Shown: piece by piece, positions 1 through 6,065 of the stretch
Position numbering within the stretch: position 1 is the stretch's first letter
Layout of the letters: every line of letters starts with the position of its first letter
Assembly (NCBI GenBank): GCA_029884515.1
Contig: JAOUHR010000025.1
Coordinates: 1-12,692, forward strand
Reading direction: 5' to 3'
Length of the DNA stretch: 12,692 nucleotides
Source: Gemmatimonadota bacterium
Lineage (GTDB): Bacteria; Gemmatimonadota; Gemmatimonadetes; Gemmatimonadales; Gemmatimonadaceae
Notes under the pieces: model-generated
The model's database searches: none
Seen by the model: only the letters and a program-made list of their open reading frames with translations
Told to the model about the DNA's origin: nothing
Made by a program: the position numbers and the translations under genes

Positions 1-2
1 AC

Positions 3-494
3 ACATTGGTGGACGAGAAGCTCGACGCGATCGGCACGCCCGCCGCGCGGGACCTGCGTGGCAAGGCGGCGGTGGCCAACGCCGCGCTCGCGTACGAGGC
101 CTACAGTGCGATGCTCAGGGGCCCCATCTGGGCGTCGTACGCCGCGGATGGCGCGCGCTCGCAGCGCCCGCTCTGGGCGTCGACGAGCATGAAGGACGCG
201 ACGCGTCCGCCGCTCGAGTACTGCGAGGCCCTCATCGCGCCCGCGACGGTGACCACCCTGCCCCCGGAGACCCTCGCCGCCTACCGTGATGGGGGGAGGC
301 CGGCCGTGCGACTCGACGACGGTGCCATCGCCGCCGCGCATGAGACCGTGGCAGCGCTCGATCGACTCGGGATCTCGATGGAGGCGGTGGCCGACGAGCT
401 CGAGCGCGACGGCGTACGCAAGTTCGTGGAAAGCTGGAAGTCGCTCCGGACGGTGCTGGAGCGGAAGGCCGCCGTGCTCGCGACGCGCGCGTAG
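3..494 (+). CDS. tal: Transaldolase, 3' fragment (first of two in the window)
   Basis: The C-terminal 163 residues of a transaldolase of the pentose phosphate pathway, which moves a dihydroxyacetone unit between sugar phosphates in the cytoplasm. The frame is open from the window edge (T-L-V-D-E-K), so the gene is cut off by the window and the internal TTG at 6 is not its start. Family marks are RPLWASTSMK, the LIAPATVTTLPPETL stretch (substrate-site region of the barrel) and the C-terminal D-G-V-R-K-F-x-x-S-W helix. The Schiff-base lysine lies upstream and is not visible. It aligns colinearly with the last third of the complete transaldolase at 6066-7205 but is clearly divergent from it, so the two are paralogues, not a recent duplication. 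It converges on the threonine aldolase gene with only 28 bp between stops. Family assignment is secure; whether it is a stand-alone enzyme or part of a fusion cannot be seen. Confidence 0.9.
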   Translation, partial: TLVDEKLDAIGTPAARDLRGKAAVANAALAYEAYSAMLRGPIWASYAADGARSQRPLWASTSMKDATRPPLEYCEALIAPATVTTLPPETLAAYRDGGRPAVRLDDGAIAAAHETVAALDRLGISMEAVADELERDGVRKFVESWKSLRTVLERKAAVLATRA

Positions 495-513
495 GCGCGG
501 CGCGAACCGCGCC
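494..513. terminator. GC hairpin between convergent genes
   Basis: A perfect 7-bp stem (GGCGCGG at 494-500, CCGCGCC at 507-513) with a 6-nt loop fills the short spacer between the transaldolase stop and the threonine aldolase stop. There is no T-tract on either side, so it is not a classical intrinsic terminator. The position between converging genes suggests a bidirectional transcript end; this is inference. Confidence 0.4.
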
Positions 514-522
514 CGGCGTCCG

Positions 523-1560
523 CTAGCCGCCGAGCGCGGCGACGATCACATCCGACGCGGTCGCCAGCGCGGCGTCGTCGATCTCGAGGTGCAGCACGCA
601 GCGGAGCCGCGTCTCGGTCCATGGCGCGAAGAGCACGCCCTTCTTCCGCGCCTTCTCGACGATCTTCGCCGCCGACTGGCCAGCGAGCAGGTCCACCATC
701 ACGATGTTCGTGTCGGGCGGCACCACGCGCACGTCCGGCGCCTTCGCGAGCGCCTCGGCGAGCGCCTTCGCGCGCGCGTGGTCCTCGTGCATCCGCGGGA
801 GGTGCACGTCGAGCCCGTGCAGCGCCCCCGCGGCGAGGATCCCCGACTGGCGCATCCCGCCGCCCAGCCGCTTGCGGACCTCCCAGGCGCGGCGCATCGG
901 GCGCTCATCGCCCGCGAGGCAGGCGCCCACCGGTGCGCCGAGTCCCTTGGAGAACGCCACCATCACCGTCTGCGCACAGGCGGCGAAGTCCCGGAGCGGC
1001 GTGCCGGTCGCGACGTGGGCATTCCAGAGCCGCGCACCGTCGAGGTGCACGGGGAGCGCGGCGTCGCGCGCGGTGGCCTGGATCTCACGCAGCTTCTCCA
1101 GCCTGGTGACCATCCCGCCGGCGCCATTGTGCGTGTTCTCGACGCATACGAGCGAGGCGCGCGGCGCGTGCTTGGACGCCGGCCGGAAGGCCGCCCGCAG
1201 CGCCTCGGCATCCATCACGGGCCCGCCGGAGATGAGCCGCACCTGCAGGCCCGCGAGCGCCGCGGTGCCGGCGAGCTCCCAGTTCACGATGTGCGAATCG
1301 TCGTGACAGAACACCTCGGTGCCGGGCTCGCCCTGTAGCCAGAGCGCGGCCTGGTTGGCCATCGTGCCGGTCGGAAAGAAGAGTGCGGTGGCCTTGCCGA
1401 GCATCACCTCGACCCGCTCCTCGAGCCGCCGGACGGTCGGATCGCCGTCGAGCACGTCGTCTCCCACCTCGGCCTCGGCCATCGCCTGGCGCATCGCGGG
1501 CGTGGGCCGGGTCACGGTGTCGCTGCGGAGGTCGATCGGGGCGGTCGCGGGAGGAGTCAC
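523..1560 (-). CDS. ltaE: Low-specificity L-threonine aldolase (PLP-dependent)
   Basis: A 345-residue fold-type I PLP enzyme that cleaves L-threonine or allo-threonine to glycine and acetaldehyde. The N-terminus IDLRSDTVTRPTPAM (9-23) is the family signature, followed by GDDVLDGDPTV (33-43), FFPTGTMANQ (61-70) and DDSH (87-90) in the cofactor pocket. HLDGAR (172-177) carries the PLP-binding Asp174 and Arg177. SKGLGAPVG (204-212) carries the Schiff-base Lys205. Length is normal for the family. The start is taken as GTG at 1560, because the DLRSDTVTRP signature normally sits close to the N-terminus. The frame stays open far upstream, but only as an antisense-frame shadow of the YihY gene. The GTG overlaps the YihY stop as GTGA (4 bp), implying translational coupling. 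It is the last gene of the minus-strand envelope block; a functional link with those genes is not evident. Confidence 0.93.
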   Translation of the reverse strand: MTPPATAPIDLRSDTVTRPTPAMRQAMAEAEVGDDVLDGDPTVRRLEERVEVMLGKATALFFPTGTMANQAALWLQGEPGTEVFCHDDSHIVNWELAGTAALAGLQVRLISGGPVMDAEALRAAFRPASKHAPRASLVCVENTHNGAGGMVTRLEKLREIQATARDAALPVHLDGARLWNAHVATGTPLRDFAACAQTVMVAFSKGLGAPVGACLAGDERPMRRAWEVRKRLGGGMRQSGILAAGALHGLDVHLPRMHEDHARAKALAEALAKAPDVRVVPPDTNIVMVDLLAGQSAAKIVEKARKKGVLFAPWTETRLRCVLHLEIDDAALATASDVIVAALGG

Positions 1561-2417
1561 GTGGCGGGCGTGGGCGCAGGGGTCTCGGATCCGAGGGTGC
1601 CGGCGAGCCGGTCCTGCTCGGTGTGGGCCACCTCCGCGCCGAGCACGAAGATGAGCGCCGCATAATACGTCCAGAACACGACGATGAACACGGCCCCCAG
1701 CGTGCCCGTGTAGACCGAGGACGGGGGGAAGGTGCGCAGCGCCCAGCCGAAGAGCGCCCGGGCCACCTCGAAGAGCGCCGCGGCGGTCACCGCCCCGGTG
1801 AGCGCGACGCGCACCGGCGTGCGGGTGCGTGGCAGCCACCGGTAGAGCGCGAAGAAGATGGTCACGACGACGGTGACCGCGAGGGCACGCGTGACTGCGT
1901 ACTCGATGCTCCCCATCGCGTCCTGCAGGAGCCCCGCGCGCGCGAGCGCCGCGCCCAGGCGACCCGTGGTGACGGTGAGCCAGGCGCTGAGCGCCACCCA
2001 CGCCAGCATCAGGACGACGGAGGTGAACGTGAGGTGGAGGTCCCAGAGCTTCCCGCGCACGAAGCCGCGCTCGCGGCCATGGTTGAACACCATGCTCATC
2101 ACGAGGCGGAGCGAGGCGAACAACCGGGTGGAGAACCAGAGGAAGCCGATGCCGCCGCCCAGGCCGACCACCGCCCGCGTTCGCACGACGTCCGCCAGCA
2201 CCGGGTCGAGGAGGGGCTCTGCCTGCGCGAATCGCGCCGGAAGGAGCGTCTCGAGCACCGTCTGCGCGATGCGGAAGGAGGCTGTCGGCGACTGGTCGAG
2301 CAGGTAGCCGAGCCCGGCGCCGATCAGCAGCAGGAACGGCACCGCCGCGAGGAGCACGTTGAAGGCCACGCCACCGGCGAGAAAGAGGACGTCGTCCGCA
2401 TCCGCCCGGCGGACCAC
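1557..2417 (-). CDS. YihY/BrkB-family inner membrane protein
   Basis: A 286-residue polytopic membrane protein of the YihY/virulence-factor BrkB family, whose biochemical role is not settled. Six hydrophobic segments are visible at about residues 10-40, 82-103, 128-150, 174-196, 203-226 and 238-266. Family marks are AGGVAFNVLLAAVPFLLL near the N-terminus, LYRWLPRTRTPVRVALTGA (191-209) and YTGTLGAVFIVVFWTYYAAL (236-255) followed by LGAE. The tail is short, hydrophilic and Pro/Thr-rich. The first standard start is GTG at 2417, but no SD sits at a usual distance. The reading frame continues upstream as L-R-A-I-L-R-Y-I-G-E-V, which looks like a natural YihY amphipathic N-terminus. A GAGGG lies ahead of a possible CTG at 2435, so a non-standard upstream start is possible. 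It lies 26 bp after the YtxH-like gene and overlaps ltaE by 4 bp. Confidence 0.88.
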   Translation of the reverse strand: MVRRADADDVLFLAGGVAFNVLLAAVPFLLLIGAGLGYLLDQSPTASFRIAQTVLETLLPARFAQAEPLLDPVLADVVRTRAVVGLGGGIGFLWFSTRLFASLRLVMSMVFNHGRERGFVRGKLWDLHLTFTSVVLMLAWVALSAWLTVTTGRLGAALARAGLLQDAMGSIEYAVTRALAVTVVVTIFFALYRWLPRTRTPVRVALTGAVTAAALFEVARALFGWALRTFPPSSVYTGTLGAVFIVVFWTYYAALIFVLGAEVAHTEQDRLAGTLGSETPAPTPAT

Positions 2418-2443
2418 CTCACCGATGTAGCGCAGGATCGCCC

Positions 2444-2764
2444 TCAGACGCCCTCGTCCTCTCCGTCGTGCAACTCGTCGCGGGAGGTCTCATGGTGGCG
2501 CGCGAGGCGCCGCTCGAGGGCCTCTCGAGTGGAGCGCGCCGCGTCCTGCGCGGTGTCCTCGGCGACCTCGACCAGGTCGCGTACCTTCCGGCGCATGCGC
2601 CGCGCGCCGCGCGCCACCTTCCGCCGCGTCGCGTCACCCGACTGAGGCGCGTACAACAGGGCGAGCCCGGCGCCGATCACGACGCCGAGCGCGAAGATCC
2701 CGATCCCACCACCCGACCGCCGCTCGCTGCCGACGGTCGGGTCCTGCTCGTCTGACTCGGACAC
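2444..2764 (-). CDS. YtxH-domain small membrane-anchored protein
   Basis: A 106-residue protein with a single hydrophobic helix (about 19-38, GGIGIFALGVVIGAGLALLY) followed directly by APQSGDATRRKV (39-50), the hallmark of YtxH/general-stress GvpP-like proteins. A basic then acidic amphipathic helix follows (51-90) with many Arg, Glu and Ala, likely a coiled coil in the cytoplasm, and the tail is acidic. The function of the family is not known in detail; members are often stress-linked and accompany envelope genes. The start is GTG at 2764, fixed by a strong SD 6 nt upstream. It sits between the coiled-coil lipoprotein (10 bp away) and the YihY gene (26 bp away), so all three are probably one transcript. 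Confidence 0.82.
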   Translation of the reverse strand: MSESDEQDPTVGSERRSGGGIGIFALGVVIGAGLALLYAPQSGDATRRKVARGARRMRRKVRDLVEVAEDTAQDAARSTREALERRLARHHETSRDELHDGEDEGV

Positions 2765-2770
2765 GCGTGC

Positions 2771-2776
2771 CCTCCT
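2771..2776 (-). promoter_or_regulatory. Strong ribosome binding site of the YtxH-like gene
   Basis: On the minus strand AGGAGG lies 6 nt before the GTG at 2764. It decides this start. It also overlaps the TAG stop of the upstream lipoprotein gene, so a ribosome ending there would cover the site, which suggests coupled translation. It is the clearest SD in a window where many starts have none. Confidence 0.8.
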
Positions 2777-3662
2777 ACTGTTCGATCAGCACGAGGAACT
2801 TGGAGGTGCGCCAGAAGGTCTCGGGCGAGGCGATCTTCACCGTCCCCTTGAACTTGCCGTCCGCCGGCGCCGACTCGACGCCGGCGACGTCGTTGCTCGA
2901 GATCATGCGGTACGTCTTGCCGGCCTCGGGCAAGGTGAGCTCGCGCACCTGCATGCGATCGATCGCGGTGAACTCGTTCGCGTCGAGCGTGCGGGCGAGC
3001 ACCTGCGTCTTGCCGATACCGAGCATCCCGCCGCGCTGCTCGATGATTCCGCGGCGCAGCAGCTCGTCCTTCTTGCCGGCCACCCAGTACACCGTGTTCT
3101 GCTCCGCGGTGAGGGCGGTCGTCACTTCCGTCAGCGCCACGCGCTCCGTCTCCAGCGCCGTGTTGGCCTCGCGCAGCGCCATGTTCTCCGACGTGAGCAC
3201 CGCCACCTGGTCGAGCAGGGCGACGATCTCGGTCTTCTGGTTCGCGATCAGGACCTCGAACGACTTCATGGTCGAGTCGAACGCGGTCAACTGCGCCTGC
3301 ATCGTGGCGCTGCTCGCGGTGAGCGCGTTCACGCGACGGCGGCTCTGGGCGAGCCGCTCCTCGGACTCGCGCAGCCGCTCGGTGAGCGCCTTCACGCGCT
3401 CGGCCAGCGCGGCACGGCGCTGCGTCGGCGACATCGTCTCCATCTCGCCGGCGCCCTTCGCCACCGGCATGTTGTTCTTCACCTTGTCGAGTTCGCTGTT
3501 GACCGACGCGATGAAGTCCGAGTTCTGCACGACCTCCATCAGGAGCGAGTCCTTCTCGGCCGAGATGGCCGCGACCTGCTCAATCTGACGGTCGTACTCC
3601 GACTTCGAGACGCAGGCCGAGGCCGTGAGCGCCAGGAGGGAGGCGATGAGGAGCTTTCGCAT
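2775..3662 (-). CDS. Coiled-coil lipoprotein of unknown function
   Basis: A 295-residue secreted protein. The N-terminus MRKLLIASLLALTASAC is a lipoprotein signal with Cys17 as the predicted lipidation site; the -3 residue is Ala instead of the preferred Leu, so the lipobox is acceptable but not ideal. Residues 22-60 and 85-190 are rich in heptad-like Leu, Val, Ala, Glu and Arg (for example ALAERVKALTERLRESEERL) and should form a long coiled coil in the periplasm. The last 105 residues form a separate compact domain beginning VYWVAGKKDELLRRGII (191-207), then beta-rich sequence to the C-terminal FLVLIEQ. From memory, similar Y-x-x-G-x-K-x-E-L domains occur behind coiled coils in Bacteroidota lipoproteins of unknown role; I do not recognise a named function. 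The start is ATG at 3662 with GGAG about 9 nt upstream. It probably heads the envelope block. Confidence 0.8.
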   Translation of the reverse strand: MRKLLIASLLALTASACVSKSEYDRQIEQVAAISAEKDSLLMEVVQNSDFIASVNSELDKVKNNMPVAKGAGEMETMSPTQRRAALAERVKALTERLRESEERLAQSRRRVNALTASSATMQAQLTAFDSTMKSFEVLIANQKTEIVALLDQVAVLTSENMALREANTALETERVALTEVTTALTAEQNTVYWVAGKKDELLRRGIIEQRGGMLGIGKTQVLARTLDANEFTAIDRMQVRELTLPEAGKTYRMISSNDVAGVESAPADGKFKGTVKIASPETFWRTSKFLVLIEQ

Positions 3663-3856
3663 ACGTGTGACTCCGTTGCAGTGCGCGTCGAGCGCGTGTG
3701 GGGGACAGGTTCGCAGCGATCCGCTCGCCAGACTCACCTGCTCCGGCCTCGCCGGGCTCCGCACGCGCGGGCCGGCCGGGACCGAGGGGAGGTGCATGGA
3801 GCACCGCCCCATTCAGATACCACGGACCGTCGGCGCTGTTCCGCCCCCCCCCAAAG
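3663..3856. other. 194-bp spacer with a C9 homopolymer tract
   Basis: A non-coding gap between the hydrolase stop and the lipoprotein start. It presumably holds the promoter of the envelope block and the end of the tal-pyk transcript. A run of nine C (3844-3852, G9 on the minus strand) lies 4 nt beyond the hydrolase stop. Small hairpins are possible (GGTGC/GCACC around 3791-3805). I see no convincing -35/-10 pair and no T-tract terminator. Confidence 0.5.
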
Positions 3857-4639
3857 CTAGTGCGACCCGACCTCGATGGTGAGCCCGTCGTACGCCGGCT
3901 CGATCCCCGGCGGGAGCGTGGCCAGCAGTTCCGCGTGCGAGGTCTGGTGCGTGAGGTGCGTGAGGTAGGTGCGCGGCGCCCCCACGCGTCGCGCCGCCTC
4001 GACGGCCTCACCGATCGAGAGGTGCGTCGGGTGCGGGGTGCGGAAGAGCGCGTTGAGCACCAGCACGTCGGCGCCCGCGAGCGCGGCCACGGCCGCGTCG
4101 GGGAGCCGCTTGGCGTCGGTGACGTAGGCGAGGGGCCCGATCCGGTAGCCGAACACCCGGAGGCGCCCATGCGGCAATTCCACCGGCGTGACGTCGAGGT
4201 GCCCGATCCGCACCGTGACGCCCGGCGCGAGCGCCGTGGCGAACCCCTCGGGCTTGGAGGTGCCCGGGAGCGGCCGCAACTCCGCATCGAAGATGTACGG
4301 GAACTTCCGCGCGAGGGACTCGAGCGTCTCCGCGGGCCCGTAGATGGGGAGCGCCCCGTCCCGTTGGACCGAGATGGCCCGGATGTCATCGATGCCGTGC
4401 GTGTGGTCGGCATGGTCGTGCGTGAAGAGCACCGCGTCCGCGCGCGTGATCCCCGACGCGAGCAGTTGCAACCGCAGCTCCGGCGGTGTGTCGATGAGGA
4501 TCCGGAGTCCTTCCGACTCCACCATCGCCCCCACCCGCGTCCGCTTGTCGCGCAGGTCGGTGCTCGCGCACACCGCGCAGCCGCACCCCACCTGGGGCAC
4601 GCCAAAGCTCGTGCCGGTGCCGAGGAAGGTGAGCCTCAC
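3857..4639 (-). CDS. PhnP-like metallo-beta-lactamase-fold hydrolase
   Basis: A 260-residue cytoplasmic metal-dependent hydrolase of the metallo-beta-lactamase superfamily, closest in pattern to PhnP-like phosphodiesterases. It begins VRLTFLGTGTSFGVPQVGC. The Cys cluster C19-G-C21-A-V-C24 matches the extra structural zinc site of PhnP relatives. The catalytic motif THDHADH (73-79) gives His74, His76, Asp78 and His79. Later ligand candidates are His157 (ELPHG), Asp175 (YVTDAK) and His228 (LTHLTH). The start is GTG at 4639, which overlaps the pyruvate kinase stop as GTGA, so translation is probably coupled to pyk. The frame extends further upstream inside pyk, but the family N-terminus (RLTFLGTG) starts exactly here. 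The substrate is not known; no phn genes for phosphonate use are nearby, so a housekeeping cyclic-phosphodiester or repair role is only a guess. Confidence 0.87.
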   Translation of the reverse strand: MRLTFLGTGTSFGVPQVGCGCAVCASTDLRDKRTRVGAMVESEGLRILIDTPPELRLQLLASGITRADAVLFTHDHADHTHGIDDIRAISVQRDGALPIYGPAETLESLARKFPYIFDAELRPLPGTSKPEGFATALAPGVTVRIGHLDVTPVELPHGRLRVFGYRIGPLAYVTDAKRLPDAAVAALAGADVLVLNALFRTPHPTHLSIGEAVEAARRVGAPRTYLTHLTHQTSHAELLATLPPGIEPAYDGLTIEVGSH

Positions 4640-6036
4640 ACCGTCTCCACCTTCAACTGGTTGGTGGTCCCGGGGACGTCGAAGGGCACGCCCGCCGTGA
4701 CCACGATGCGCTCGCCCGGCCGCGCGAGCCCCTCGCGCAAGAGGCACTCCTTCGCCAGCTCCGTCATCTGCTCGTACGTGTCGCAGTGCGGGACGAGGAA
4801 GGGGATCACGCCCCACACCAGCGCCAGCTGGCGGTAGGTGCGGCGGTTGTCGGTGAGCACGACGACCCGCACGTTCGGCCGCCGCGCCGCCACGATGCGC
4901 GCCGAGAAGCCGCTCTTGGTGAAGACGACGATCACCGATGCGCCGAGCAGCCGCACGGCGGTCACCGAGGCCGAGGCGATGGTCTCCTCGACCGTCGCGC
5001 TCCCGGCCTTCACGCGGTCGAGCCCCTGCCCCCGCTCCACCGGCGCCCGCTCCGCGGCGCTCGCGATCCGCCGCATCGCCTCCACCGCCAGGACCGGGTG
5101 CAGCCCCGCCGCGGTCTCCGCGGAGAGCATCACCGCGTCCGTGCCATCCAGGATCGCGTTGGCCACGTCGCTCGCCTCGGCGCGCGTGGGACGCGGATGC
5201 TGCACCATCGACTCCAGCATCTGCGTTGCCGTGATCACCGGGCGCCCGTACCGGTTCGCCAACCCGATGATCCGCTTCTGCTGGAGCGGCACCTCCTCGA
5301 ACGGGAGCTCCACGCCGAGGTCGCCGCGCGCGACCATCACGGCGTCGGAGACCTTGAGGATCTCCTCGATGCGGTGGAGCGCCGAGTCCTTCTCGATCTT
5401 GGCGACGATCAACAGCCCCTTCGGCAGGAGCTCGCGCAGGGCGAGGATGTCCTCCGGCTTGCGCACGAAGCTGAGCGCGAGGTAGTCGAGGTCCTGCTCG
5501 ATCGCGAAGGGGATGTCCTCGAGGTCCTTCTCCGTGAGCGACGGAGCCGAGACGTCGACCCCGGGGAGGTTCATCCCCTTGTTCGACTTGAGCAGGCCGC
5601 CGTAGCGGACCGAGACCTCGACGCGCGGCCCGTCCACCGCCTCCACCCGAAGCGAGATCAGGCCGTCGTCCACGAGGATGGCGCTCCCCGGCTGCACGTC
5701 GCGCCCGAGGTCGTAGGTCACCGGGATCTCGTCGCCGGACGCGAGGTCCTCGTGCGCCAGCACGAGCCGGGCACCCTCGGCGAGGTCGATCGCCTCGGGG
5801 AGCACGCCGATGCGGATGCGCGGCCCCTGGAGGTCACCGAGGATCGCGACGGACTGCTGCAGGTCGTCCGCGATGCTGCGGATGTTCGCCAGTGTGCGGG
5901 CGTGTCCCTCGTGCGTGCCGTGCGAGAAGTTGAGCCGCGCCACGTTCATCCCCGCGAGCATGAGCTTGCGGATCACGTCCGGGCTCGCGGAGGAGGGTCC
6001 GAGCGTGCAGACGATCTTCGTGGTGTCGCGGCGCAT
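4636..6036 (-). CDS. pyk: Pyruvate kinase
   Basis: A 466-residue pyruvate kinase, which makes pyruvate and ATP from phosphoenolpyruvate and ADP in glycolysis. Visible motifs are TKIVCTLGPSS (6-16), ARLNFSHG (33-40, Arg34/Asn36/Ser38/His39 of the nucleotide site), GDLQGPRIR (67-75), the catalytic segment VAKIEKDSAL (211-220, Lys213 and Glu215), MVARGDLGVELP (234-245, Asp239) and ITATQMLESM (268-277, Thr271). The B domain falls at about 72-165 and the C-terminal domain from about 340, ending in the usual beta strand. Length is normal. The start is ATG at 6036; the sequence before it is pyrimidine-rich with no SD. The 29-bp gap after tal suggests one transcript. The residue set at the potassium site (Leu69, Gln70, Arg73, Ile76) is that of the potassium-independent group, with Arg in place of the usual Lys. 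Confidence 0.96.
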   Translation of the reverse strand: MRRDTTKIVCTLGPSSASPDVIRKLMLAGMNVARLNFSHGTHEGHARTLANIRSIADDLQQSVAILGDLQGPRIRIGVLPEAIDLAEGARLVLAHEDLASGDEIPVTYDLGRDVQPGSAILVDDGLISLRVEAVDGPRVEVSVRYGGLLKSNKGMNLPGVDVSAPSLTEKDLEDIPFAIEQDLDYLALSFVRKPEDILALRELLPKGLLIVAKIEKDSALHRIEEILKVSDAVMVARGDLGVELPFEEVPLQQKRIIGLANRYGRPVITATQMLESMVQHPRPTRAEASDVANAILDGTDAVMLSAETAAGLHPVLAVEAMRRIASAAERAPVERGQGLDRVKAGSATVEETIASASVTAVRLLGASVIVVFTKSGFSARIVAARRPNVRVVVLTDNRRTYRQLALVWGVIPFLVPHCDTYEQMTELAKECLLREGLARPGERIVVTAGVPFDVPGTTNQLKVETV

Positions 6037-6065
6037 GCCGTGCGGGGAGGCGGGGAGTGGGGCGG

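Noticed and set aside
1561..2001. The threonine aldolase frame extends 147 codons upstream through the YihY gene.
   Set aside because: The extension is low-complexity His/Arg/Gly/Ala and the family N-terminus starts at the GTG at 1560.
1383..2645. A 420-codon plus-strand frame opposite the YihY and YtxH genes.
   Set aside because: Composition is Arg/Glu/His/Gly-rich with no domain; it mirrors the minus-strand genes.
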